DNA of 11,436 bases from Tannerella sp. (GTDB lineage: Bacteria > Bacteroidota > Bacteroidia > Bacteroidales > Tannerellaceae), in NCBI GenBank assembly GCA_031283785.1, contig JAITBC010000097.1:1-11436 (forward strand), given 5' to 3'. Position 1 is the stretch's first letter, and each line of letters opens with the position of its first letter. Below are positions 1 through 6,651 of this stretch, one piece after another. The position numbers and the translations under genes were made by a program. Under the pieces are notes generated by a model. That model was not told the origin of the DNA. It did no database searches and saw only the letters and a list, made by a program, of their open reading frames with translations.

Positions 1-271
1 AATGAGAAAAATCCGTCAGCACGTAACCTTTCGGAAAACCATCTTTAAGTTCCTTGTACAAAGGATGCGTTTCGCTCAGCGGAAAAGCGTCAATCCGTTC
101 GCGAAGCGTCTGATTTTCACTTTCAATCCGAACCTTATCCGCCGCATACAGTAAATTATTACGGATAACAGCGCCCGTCCATGCATCGAAAACGACATTA
201 TCAACGGCAATCATCCGTATTTCGAAACGATGATAACCAAACCGACCGTATTGTTCTAAAAAATTCTTCAT
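1..271 (-). CDS. Possible Cas6-like RAMP protein, N-terminal 90 residues (cut by window edge)
   Basis: The start ATG is at 271-269 on the minus strand, and the frame stays open to the left edge. The visible protein begins MKNFLEQYGRFGYHRFEIRM. Residues about 13-45 show a beta-strand (HRFEIRMIAVDNVVF), then DAWTGAVIRNNLLYAAD. This resembles the opening strand and the helix after 'GS-lRG' in RAMP-fold CRISPR proteins such as Cas6. Residues about 69-85 (HPLYKELKDGFPKGYVL) also fit that family in a general way. If correct, the product would cut CRISPR precursor RNA. The catalytic residues and the glycine-rich loop of Cas6 would lie in the missing part, so the assignment rests on N-terminal resemblance only. 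The frame is open upstream to a TAG near 305, with no better start codon seen. The gene lies 37 bases downstream of the HIRAN gene in the same orientation, so the two are probably co-transcribed. Confidence 0.42.
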   Translation of the reverse strand, partial: MKNFLEQYGRFGYHRFEIRMIAVDNVVFDAWTGAVIRNNLLYAADKVRIESENQTLRERIDAFPLSETHPLYKELKDGFPKGYVLTDFSH

Positions 272-308
272 CCACGTACAAAAATAAGCTTTTCTCGACA
301 ACTATCCG

Positions 309-629
309 TCAAAACCTTGCCTTTAAATACACCACCACGCCGATCTGTTTTTCCGGATATTTATCCGGTGAAACACGGTTGATAAACACTTCAAAAATAT
401 CATCGTATCCCTGGTTTAAGAATATGCTGAGTGTTTTGTTTTCGGCACGCGGAATAAAACCCAGTTTATATTCCCCCAAATATAAGGCGACTGCATCGGG
501 GTCATACCTGTTTTCCGGCTCGGCAATCAACCGCAGAGCCATTCCCGGTTGTAACTGACTGAAAACAATGGGACCTTCATAGTAGGTAAATCCTGCTATC
601 TCACAATTTAATAAATGTTCACGCTTCAT
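309..629 (-). CDS. Small stand-alone HIRAN-domain protein
   Basis: This 106-residue protein is essentially one HIRAN domain. The family pattern is visible: an opening strand with GFTYYEG (about 13-19), then L..GMALRLIAEPENRYDPDAVAL (about 27-49), then KLGFIPRAENKTLS (about 54-67), and a final strand near the C-terminus. HIRAN domains bind DNA ends or single-stranded 3' ends in Rad5/HLTF-type remodelers. Stand-alone bacterial versions are known, but their role is not settled. The start MKREHLLNCEIAGF leaves a short, natural N-terminus before the first strand. The gene ends 37 bases before the RAMP-like gene, so a shared transcript is likely. A nucleic-acid-binding protein beside a possible CRISPR-associated protein suggests a defence or DNA-repair neighbourhood, but that is inference. 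Confidence 0.8.
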   Translation of the reverse strand: MKREHLLNCEIAGFTYYEGPIVFSQLQPGMALRLIAEPENRYDPDAVALYLGEYKLGFIPRAENKTLSIFLNQGYDDIFEVFINRVSPDKYPEKQIGVVVYLKARF

Positions 630-674
630 ATATCTAATCTTTAAATATTCTTTTTACAACATGCATAATCAATA

Positions 675-682
675 CAAATATA
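675..682 (-). promoter_or_regulatory. Bacteroidota -7 box candidate upstream of the HIRAN gene
   Basis: The minus strand reads TATATTTG, an exact TAnnTTTG match, about 46 bases before the HIRAN start codon. No TTTG is seen at the proper distance upstream, so this is only half a promoter. A second TAnnTTTG match (TATCTTTG, 792-799) lies farther upstream and is an alternative. Confidence 0.3.
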
Positions 683-706
683 GTATCCATCTTCTGTCCC
701 TGTTAA

Positions 707-802
707 TCAGACATCTCCCAAATAGTCGGAAGATTCGATCTTATGAATACCTTCGTAGTCTGTATTTTCAATATCTTTTCTAAATTTCTGGCAAAGATAC
801 AT
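707..802 (-). other. Very short open frame of unknown status (31 codons)
   Basis: On the minus strand an ATG at 802-800 opens a frame of 31 residues ending in TGA at 709-707. The peptide begins MYLCQKFRKDIENTDYEGIH and ends SSDYLGDV. Its composition is protein-like rather than random AT-rich translation, and the frame is open for a few codons more upstream. It could be a small gene, or the eroded 3' end of a larger one. The TATCTTTG promoter-like motif overlaps its first codons, which argues against a real start at this ATG. I do not recognise a family. Confidence 0.18.
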
Positions 803-968
803 AAATATTCCTGTTGAATGGGAGAATTATGAAAAAAAACTTTTTTCATTTCATGCATCTGGAAATCTTATGATATTCGTTTAATTTTGCTTTTAAATTT
901 TCAAAAATAAACCGGATCGAACGCTTTCGAATTAAAAAATTGAATGGGATATTTTGAGAATTTTACAT

Positions 969-996
969 GAAGCTACCCTCGTGGCAGCCTCTTTTT
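969..996 (+). terminator. Rho-independent terminator-like hairpin
   Basis: On the plus strand GAAGCTACC (969-977) pairs with GGCAGCCTC (983-991) around the loop CTCGT, with two G-T pairs, and is followed at once by TTTTT (992-996). This has the form of an intrinsic terminator reading rightward. No plus-strand gene ends here. It may be left over from a lost gene, end an unrecognised RNA, or work in reverse for minus-strand transcripts from the 1347-1377 promoter, where the U-tract would be poor. Confidence 0.5.
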
Positions 997-1048
997 CAGG
1001 CCACTGTTTCCATGTTCTTATATAATCTTCTTGTAACATAATGAAGGT

Positions 1049-1335
1049 TCATTTATCCTTAATATATTGCCCCAAATCCAATCCCTGTCGAATTCCCTGT
1101 TCCCACATTCCACGCAAACACTTTAGTTCAATAATAACAGGACATACTAAATCTGCGTTATGGTATCTATTTTGCTCCCAGCGCATTGTATCGCTGTCCG
1201 GCAGACATTGTAATTACGGTATGGTCGATAAGATTTTGGAACAAAGAACTTTCTTGTTACAGGATTATTTTGTTCGGCGTTTGGCCGTTGTAATTTCTTG
1301 CGAGCCATAATTTTTCCGAGTTTTGTAGATGACAA
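1049..1335 (-). pseudogene. Broken PD-(D/E)XK-nuclease-like remnant
   Basis: The 3' piece (1213-1049, minus strand) has no start codon at its open end and translates to a stretch containing HNADLVCPVIIELK, followed by WEQGIRQGLDLGQYIKDK and a TGA stop. An aspartate, then a hydrophobic strand ending in E-L-K, then a helix with Q and a later Y, is the layout of PD-(D/E)XK nuclease cores such as RecB-like nucleases. The 5' piece lies in another frame (1335-1147). It begins MSSTKLGKIM, with an inner start MARKKLQRPN at 1308. Joining the two needs a frameshift near 1150-1215. Together they would be under 100 residues, shorter than a full nuclease domain. I read this as a decayed gene end or fragment; the nuclease link is inferred from the motif only. 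Confidence 0.35.
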
Positions 1336-1346
1336 GAATGTAAAAG

Positions 1347-1377
1347 CAAAATTATGGCATTACAAATGGGATTCAAA
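1347..1377 (-). promoter_or_regulatory. Near-perfect Bacteroidota sigma-ABfr-type promoter
   Basis: The minus strand has TTTG (1377-1374), exactly 19 bases, then TAATTTTG (1354-1347), which fits TAnnTTTG. This is among the best promoter matches in the window. Transcription would start near 1340 and run leftward into the broken nuclease-like remnant, leaving almost no leader for the ATG at 1335 and about 30 bases for the one at 1308. It sits just past the stop of the acetyltransferase gene. Confidence 0.5.
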
Positions 1378-1388
1378 ATTCCATATAT

Positions 1389-1871
1389 TTATTTTTGCAG
1401 ATTTTTTCGCCAGTAATACATTTCCGGAATCGGGGCGTCAAAACCGACGCTTTTATACAAACTCCCGGCTACCTTATTGTCTTTTCTTACTTCGAGTGTG
1501 ATGCGGCTACAGCGGCGTTCTTCTGCGATGCTTATGATTGTTTCCAGCAAACGTCTTCCGATGTTGTTTCCTCGGTATTCCTTCAATACGATCACGTCAT
1601 GGATATTTATCATCGGGCTGACCGTGAATGTCGAAAAGTTCTCGAACGCGACCAGCATGCCACACCTGACCTCTCCGATACAGGCCAACAGGACGATTGA
1701 TTTCGGATGTTGGCCAAGAGTTTCCGCCAAGTGTAGCTGTTGCTGTTTTACAAGCGGTTCGCCACCGCCCATGTCGTCTTCGATATATGCGTTTATCAGT
1801 GTGCCGATGGCATTCAAGTCATCCATATTCGCATAAACGCATTTGCGGATGATTACATCAGGATTTTTCAT
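1389..1871 (-). CDS. GNAT-family N-acetyltransferase
   Basis: This 160-residue protein has the usual length and order of a GNAT domain. The acetyl-CoA-binding motif A is V-I-V-L-K-E-Y-R-G-N-N-I-G-R-R-L at about 93-108, with the R/Q-x-x-G-x-G/A loop as RGNNIG. Strand ITLEV (124-128) follows, then motif B with LYKSVGF (138-144). An N-terminal strand-helix with MGGGEPL (34-40) precedes the core. The substrate cannot be told from sequence. Its ATG lies 14 bases inside the 3' end of the nifA-like gene (shared ATGAAAAATCCTGA), so it is probably translationally coupled to, and expressed with, the activator. It is the last gene of this co-oriented run. No link between this family and nitrogen fixation is established, so any role in the nif system is speculation. 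Confidence 0.9.
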   Translation of the reverse strand: MKNPDVIIRKCVYANMDDLNAIGTLINAYIEDDMGGGEPLVKQQQLHLAETLGQHPKSIVLLACIGEVRCGMLVAFENFSTFTVSPMINIHDVIVLKEYRGNNIGRRLLETIISIAEERRCSRITLEVRKDNKVAGSLYKSVGFDAPIPEMYYWRKNLQK

Positions 1872-3480
1872 TTGACAATTGTTTATAATTATGAGGGTTC
1901 AATCCATATTTGTTGATTCGCAATCCCATCATGCGCTCGGTTATACCCAGTTGAAGGGATGCTTTCGTCATATTGCCTCTTGTCAGAATCAGGGCGTCGA
2001 CAATCATCTGTTTTTCTACTTTGTCCAGTACATTGCTTAAAGTCCCTTTGTCGATGGTATCTGACGAAAAGCCGGTCTGCAGCGTTGGCGGCAAGTTGTA
2101 GGAATGTATCACGTCGTCGGTCGTTAGGATCATAGCCCGTTCGATGACGTTCTCCAGTTCACGTATATTACCGGGCCATGAATAGACCATCAGCATGTCT
2201 AACGCGCCACCGGTTATTCGTTTTATTTTCGTCCCGTTTCGTTTGTTAAGTTTGTCGATGAAATGATCTATCAGTATTGGGATATCCGCCCGTCTTTCCC
2301 GTAGGGCGGGCACATATATGGGGAACACGTTAATCCGGTAATAAAAATCTTCGCGGAAAGCGCCTTCCTTGATCATATTTTCCAGGTTTCTATTGGTTGC
2401 CGTGATGATGCGGACATTAATATCTATGGTTTTATTACCGCCTACGCGTTCGATTTGTCGCTGTTGTATTACTCGCAACAATTTCACCTGCATCGACAGG
2501 GGTACATCGCCTATTTCATCCAGAAAAACAGTCCCCTCGTCTGCCATTTCGAAACGTCCGGTATGTTGGGCGTTCGCACCGGTGAAAGCTCCCTTTTCAT
2601 GCCCGAATAGTTCGCTTTCAATAAGGTTTTCGGGCAAAGCGGAGCAGTTTACTTTTACGAAAGGTTTGGATGCGCGGGGACTGGCGTTGTGTATGGCCTC
2701 GGCGATAAGTTCTTTACCTACGCCACTTTCGCCGCGTATCATAACCGTTGTATTGGTCGAAGAAACCCTCTCCATCATGCTGTACAGGTCGCTCATCAGC
2801 GAAGTATTACCAATGATATTTTCGGGCTTAAACAGTTTTACTCCTTTCAGACGCATATTCTCCTTGCGCAGCTCGTCAAGTTCCTCAATTTGTTTTCGGC
2901 GTATAGAGATGTTTCGTCCGATGAGCATCCCAATGATATTGAGGAACTTAATTTCCGGCGAAAAATCGCTTATGCCGGTATGTTCTTTGTGTACGCTTAG
3001 CGTTCCCGTTATTTCATTTTTAATAATGATGGGAACGCAAAGGAAGGCTACCGGTTTATTATGTTGGAATGAAATGCCCGTCCGGTTCAGGAATTTATCG
3101 CTCTTGGCTATATCCGGGATGACAATCGGTTGTTCCGTGCTGACAACTTCGCCGACAACGCCTTCACCGATTTTATAAATACCTTTTTTCTTTTCTTCTT
3201 CCGTTAGTCCAAATGCCGAATTAATCATTATCCGATCGTAATTGCGGTCAACAATGGTGATGATACTGTATTGGGCATTCAAATATTCGCACAATTCTTC
3301 CAATACCCGTTCCAGATCCTTGTAAATATCCTGACTGTGACTGATTACATTACTGATATTCACCAGAAAGGTCAAATCCGTATCGGCATAACAAACTCGT
3401 TTATATTTTTCACAGAACATATCTTGGCGCTTTTGTATTTTTGATGCAAAAATAGCTATTTTGACAATATTTTGCATCAT
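1858..3480 (-). CDS. nifA: NifA-type sigma-54-dependent transcriptional activator
   Basis: The 540-residue protein has the NifA layout: a GAF sensor domain at about 35-195; a short linker; a sigma-54 AAA+ domain at about 220-455; and a Fis-type helix-turn-helix at about 485-530 (GNMTKASLQLGITERMMGLR). In the AAA+ part, Walker A is GESGVGKE (250-257), the sigma-54 contact loop is GAFTGA (297-302) and Walker B is TVFLDE (317-322). Such proteins bind upstream of nif promoters and drive open-complex formation by sigma-54 polymerase. The identification as NifA rests on domain order, the HTH and adjacency to nifEN. The cysteine-rich linker of oxygen-sensitive rhizobial NifA is absent (only C23, C30, C64, C148 and C279). 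Residues 1-20 look extra, so the true start may be M21 (MFCEKYKRV). A gap of 135 bases separates it from nifN, with its own promoter candidate. Confidence 0.9.
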   Translation of the reverse strand: MMQNIVKIAIFASKIQKRQDMFCEKYKRVCYADTDLTFLVNISNVISHSQDIYKDLERVLEELCEYLNAQYSIITIVDRNYDRIMINSAFGLTEEEKKKGIYKIGEGVVGEVVSTEQPIVIPDIAKSDKFLNRTGISFQHNKPVAFLCVPIIIKNEITGTLSVHKEHTGISDFSPEIKFLNIIGMLIGRNISIRRKQIEELDELRKENMRLKGVKLFKPENIIGNTSLMSDLYSMMERVSSTNTTVMIRGESGVGKELIAEAIHNASPRASKPFVKVNCSALPENLIESELFGHEKGAFTGANAQHTGRFEMADEGTVFLDEIGDVPLSMQVKLLRVIQQRQIERVGGNKTIDINVRIITATNRNLENMIKEGAFREDFYYRINVFPIYVPALRERRADIPILIDHFIDKLNKRNGTKIKRITGGALDMLMVYSWPGNIRELENVIERAMILTTDDVIHSYNLPPTLQTGFSSDTIDKGTLSNVLDKVEKQMIVDALILTRGNMTKASLQLGITERMMGLRINKYGLNPHNYKQLSNEKS

Positions 3481-3553
3481 AATTATTGTTAAATATTTAA
3501 ATTATGATTGTATTTGCCTGATTTATAAATCATTTTGATTTTTTCGTATCCAT

Positions 3554-3561
3554 CAAATATA
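3554..3561 (-). promoter_or_regulatory. -7 box candidate for nifA
   Basis: TATATTTG on the minus strand fits TAnnTTTG and lies about 75 bases before the nifA start. The nearest upstream TTTG is 25 bases away, longer than the usual 19-21, so the match is partial. It would let the activator be made independently of nifEN, as expected for a regulator that must be present before the sigma-54 promoters fire. No terminator is seen after nifN, so read-through is also possible. Confidence 0.35.
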
Positions 3562-3615
3562 TTATGATATCAGAATATGATGTATCCAAAAGGAAATAGC
3601 GTTATGTCTGATTTC

Positions 3616-5043
3616 TCACATATATTGATATCCTGTCGGCGACTTGCGTTGCTTATCTTCCAGGATTGCATTTACAATTTGTTCAAACAGCATCGTCGTA
3701 CCTTCGTATCCCAGCATTTTAATATGCGCCGCTCCAATACGGTCGTGTATCGGAAAGCCTGTACGAATGAGGGGTATATCCATCTTCCGGGCAATATAGC
3801 AGCCTTTACTGCTGCCAATCATCAGATCGGGTCTGAGGTCGGCCGTAAGCGTTTCCATTTGACCGAAAGTCATTCCCTGCCGTACAATCATATCCGGCGA
3901 ATATAAATCGCCAAGAACCTCTTTCAGCATATCTTCTAATTTCCCGCTTTCGCCGCCGGAAGCGCAAAGTACCGGACGGAGGCCTGTTTCGGCGGCAAAC
4001 GAAGCCAGGGCGACGACCAGATCCTCTTCTCCATAAATGACGGCGCGTTTGTTCGATACATATTTGTGTCCGTCAATATACAAGTCAATTAACCGTCCGC
4101 GTTGTTCCCGGTATTTTTGAGGCATTTGTTTCCCTGAAATTCCGGAAAGCAAATTAAAAAATTTATCCGTTTCATTGATACCGACAGGCAAACCTGTCCT
4201 TTGGCAAGTAACATCGAATTTTTTTTGCAAATAATCCCCGGCAGATTCCGTCTGACGGTTATCTTTGATGTTACCGTTCTTTCCGCCCGAATTGAGGATA
4301 TAACCCAGTTCCACCGAGACTATGGCCGATGCACTGCGTTTCAGTCCGGCAATGCTTGTCCCGCCTTCGGGGATACGGTGATATGTGTTCCACAAAGTGC
4401 CGTCGAGCGTTTGGGAATAGTCGGGGAAAATCATTGCTTCGATTTCGTAATCGCTCATAATTTCTTTCAAATGGCGAATATCTTCCGGCGATATGAAATT
4501 GCAAAACAGGTTGATATGTTTTCCCGTACCGCCCCCGATACATGCCAGCGATTTAACGGTTGCATACACCGCTTCGTGGAATCCGTCGTAGTGCGTTCCG
4601 GAATAACTTGGTGTGGAAGCATAAATCATTGCCGGCAGATCCTTCCCGTCTGCATGAATTGCTTTATATTCGTTGATTAATCGCTGTACGTCTTCGCCGA
4701 TCGTTTCGCTCAGGCACGTGCTTGCAATTGCAATAACGGAAGGATGATACTGGCTGATAATATTGTCGATACCCGTATTGAAATTCTTATTCCCCCCGAA
4801 TATCGTTGTCTCTTCGCTGAAATTGGAGGAAGCAATATCCACCGGCTCGCGAAAATGGCTGATCAGGTAACGCCGTATGTATGTGGCGCATCCTTGTGAG
4901 CCGTGCAACATGGGCAACACGCCTTCAATACCTCTGAACGCTACGCAAGCGCCCAGCGGCGCGCACTGTTTACAAGCGTTGCAGGACGATGCAAAACTGC
5001 CGGTCGCAGGCATTTCTTTTGTCATACTTGTCATACTTGTCAT
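3616..5043 (-). CDS. nifN: Nitrogenase cofactor scaffold protein NifN
   Basis: This 475-residue member of the nitrogenase component 1 family pairs with NifE in the alpha2-beta2-like scaffold on which the NifB cofactor precursor is converted to the FeMo-cofactor. The NifN signature is clear: NACKQCAPLGA (22-32), LHGSQGCATYIRRYLISHF (46-64), REPVDIASSNFSEETTIFGG (65-84) and STCLSETIGEDV (108-119). Candidate cluster-ligand cysteines are C21/C24/C27, C52 and C110. The length is typical for NifN, with no NifB fusion. The N-terminus reads MTSMTSMTKEMP from a tandem ATGACAAGT repeat, giving several in-frame starts nine bases apart; the real start is uncertain by a few residues. The gene starts 22 bases after nifE in the same direction, so the two are one operon with matched output for a 1:1 complex. 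Confidence 0.94.
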   Translation of the reverse strand: MTSMTSMTKEMPATGSFASSCNACKQCAPLGACVAFRGIEGVLPMLHGSQGCATYIRRYLISHFREPVDIASSNFSEETTIFGGNKNFNTGIDNIISQYHPSVIAIASTCLSETIGEDVQRLINEYKAIHADGKDLPAMIYASTPSYSGTHYDGFHEAVYATVKSLACIGGGTGKHINLFCNFISPEDIRHLKEIMSDYEIEAMIFPDYSQTLDGTLWNTYHRIPEGGTSIAGLKRSASAIVSVELGYILNSGGKNGNIKDNRQTESAGDYLQKKFDVTCQRTGLPVGINETDKFFNLLSGISGKQMPQKYREQRGRLIDLYIDGHKYVSNKRAVIYGEEDLVVALASFAAETGLRPVLCASGGESGKLEDMLKEVLGDLYSPDMIVRQGMTFGQMETLTADLRPDLMIGSSKGCYIARKMDIPLIRTGFPIHDRIGAAHIKMLGYEGTTMLFEQIVNAILEDKQRKSPTGYQYM

Positions 5044-5065
5044 TCCGTTATAATTTATAATTCAT

Positions 5066-6394
5066 TCATTTTACAAATTTCCAGACGGGACTTGTCACCG
5101 TTTCGTACACTTCGCGGGCGAAATTGAGCATACCTTCATATCCGGCAAGGGCAAGTTTCCGTTCGTGATTGTGGTCGCAGAAACCCATCCCCAGTTTATA
5201 TGCGATAGGGCGTTCCTTTACACCTCCTATGAAGAGGTTTGCACCCGTTTGTTTTACAAATTCCGAAAGTTCCACAGGATTGGAATCATCTACAAGGATG
5301 CATCCGTCGTCGCAGATCGCTTTCAGCAGTTTGTAATCATCCGTATTGCCGGTCTGCGTACCGGCTATCACAGTTTTTATACCGATAAGCCTCAATGCCT
5401 TCACTAACGAGATGGCTTTGAACGCCCCTCCTACGTATACGGCGGCGGTCGTTCCCGCCAAAGCCTGCTTATAAGGTTCGAGAGCGGGCAATAAACGGCG
5501 CAATTCGTTCGTTACCAGTTCACGGGTTTTCTCTATTATCTTTTCGTCGCCGAAAAATTTGGCCACTTCGTAAAGTGCATCCGACATATCTTCAATTCCA
5601 AAATAAGAAACTTTGATGAACGGGATGTTGTATTTTTCCTTCATCGTCTTTGCCAGATAGATCATAGAACCGGAACATTGGACAACATTCAAGGCGGCGC
5701 GGTGAGCATTCCGTATGTCCGCCACCCGTCCGTCGCCGGTAATGGAGGCGAGAATTTGTATGCCCATCCGTTTGTAATATCCGGTCAATATCCACAATTC
5801 TCCCGCCAGGTTAAAATCGCCGAGGATATTGATGCTTACGGGTGATACCTCTTTGGTGTTATCTGTTCCGATAAGGCTTGCCATCGCATCGCACGCTATT
5901 TTGTAGCCGTCTTTTTTCGTCCCTTGAAATCCCTCCGCCATAACCGGTATCACGGGAATGGCTTTTTCCGATGAAACACGCCGGCACACGGATTGTACAT
6001 CGTCGCCGATAACGCCGACAATGCAGGTAGAATACACAAATGCCGCTTTCGGCCGATATTTGTCAATAAGTTCGTGCAGGGCTTGGTACAACTGTTTTTC
6101 GCCTCCGAATATGACGTGCCGTTCGCGCAGGTCGGTAGAAAAACTGCTCCGGTGCAGTTCCGGCCCTGACGACATGGCGCCCCGGATGTCCCATGTATAG
6201 GAAGCGCATCCGATAGGACCATGCACCAGGTGAAGCGCATCGGCGATAGGATACAACACCACGCGTGATCCGCAGAATACGCATGCCCGCTGACTGACGG
6301 AACCTGCCAAACTCGGTTTTCCGCCCGTCAAATCGGAAGCATCCTTACCTTTCGTTATAATTTGACCTTCTCTTTCGCGCAGGAAAATGCTCAT
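5066..6394 (-). CDS. nifE: Nitrogenase cofactor scaffold protein NifE
   Basis: The 442-residue protein is the NifD-like half of the NifEN scaffold. Family marks are CVFCGSRVVLYPIADALHLV (38-57), HGPIGCASYTWDIRGAMSSG (58-77), then a TDLRERHVIFGGEK stretch (about 87-100) and STCIVGVIGDDV (122-133). C38, C63 and C124 occupy the positions of the cysteines that hold the permanent iron-sulfur cluster. C240 (NVVQCSGSM) corresponds to the conserved cysteine where NifD ligates the cofactor. The spacing and an overall length near 440 fit NifE rather than the longer NifD or VnfD/AnfD. It is the first gene of the nifEN run; 257 bases separate it from the ThuA gene upstream, and these hold the promoter candidate. 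Usually nifHDK precedes nifE in Bacteroidota clusters; here they are absent. Confidence 0.95.
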   Translation of the reverse strand: MSIFLREREGQIITKGKDASDLTGGKPSLAGSVSQRACVFCGSRVVLYPIADALHLVHGPIGCASYTWDIRGAMSSGPELHRSSFSTDLRERHVIFGGEKQLYQALHELIDKYRPKAAFVYSTCIVGVIGDDVQSVCRRVSSEKAIPVIPVMAEGFQGTKKDGYKIACDAMASLIGTDNTKEVSPVSINILGDFNLAGELWILTGYYKRMGIQILASITGDGRVADIRNAHRAALNVVQCSGSMIYLAKTMKEKYNIPFIKVSYFGIEDMSDALYEVAKFFGDEKIIEKTRELVTNELRRLLPALEPYKQALAGTTAAVYVGGAFKAISLVKALRLIGIKTVIAGTQTGNTDDYKLLKAICDDGCILVDDSNPVELSEFVKQTGANLFIGGVKERPIAYKLGMGFCDHNHERKLALAGYEGMLNFAREVYETVTSPVWKFVK

Positions 6395-6445
6395 ATTTTT
6401 CTCATTCTTTTATTTTCTTTATCCTTTTTCTCAAATTTAAACCAT

Positions 6446-6461
6446 AACAAAATTCATGCCG
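6446..6461 (-). promoter_or_regulatory. Sigma-54-like (-24/-12) promoter candidate for nifE
   Basis: Minus strand CGGCAT, five bases (GAATT), then TTGTT. Compared with TGGCAC-N5-TTGCA, the -24 GG and the TTG keep the right spacing, but the -12 GC is GT. It sits 52 bases ahead of the nifE ATG, a normal distance. With a NifA-type activator in the same cluster, a sigma-54 promoter is expected. The mismatch at the -12 C lowers confidence. A TAAATTTG (TAnnTTTG-like) lies just downstream at 6432-6439 as an alternative. Confidence 0.4.
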
Positions 6462-6543
6462 GAAATAATCCATGTGAAATAATGTGCTGATATATAATTT
6501 ATGTATGGCAATGAAGTGGAAGTATAGTCTCATAAATCATTCA

Positions 6544-6578
6544 TTTTTGTAAGATTTGCCGCAAAAAAGCTACAAAAA
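6544..6578. repeat. Inverted repeat upstream of nifE, possible activator site
   Basis: TTTTTGTA (6544-6551) and its exact complement TACAAAAA (6571-6578) are separated by 19 bases. They contain TGT and ACA half-sites spaced by 21 bases, not the classical NifA TGT-N10-ACA. They lie about 85-115 bases upstream of the -24/-12 candidate, the distance typical of NifA enhancer sites. AT-richness makes chance more likely. Confidence 0.25.
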
Positions 6579-6651
6579 CGTATCTTCAGATTGTTTTTCG
6601 GATGTTGTGCGTTTATTGTCGAAGTTGGGTTATGTCGGTATATGGGAAAAA

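Noticed and set aside
181..558. 125-codon plus-strand ORF
   Set aside because: It overlaps both the HIRAN gene and the RAMP-like gene in antisense, and its translation has no recognisable pattern.
829..849. ATGAAAAAA-AAC-TTTTTTCAT hairpin
   Set aside because: The stem is almost all A-T, with no nearby gene end or start that it would serve; it is likely chance in AT-rich DNA.
2369..3178. 269-codon plus-strand ORF
   Set aside because: It is antisense to the nifA coding region, has no family signature, and is a shadow of codon bias in the real gene.
4201..4680. 159-codon plus-strand ORF
   Set aside because: It is antisense to nifN, whose conserved motifs account for this stretch.
6395..6651. 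Classical NifA site TGT-N10-ACA upstream of nifE
   Set aside because: I scanned the minus strand: the only TGT in the relevant stretch is followed by ACA at 21 bases, not 10.
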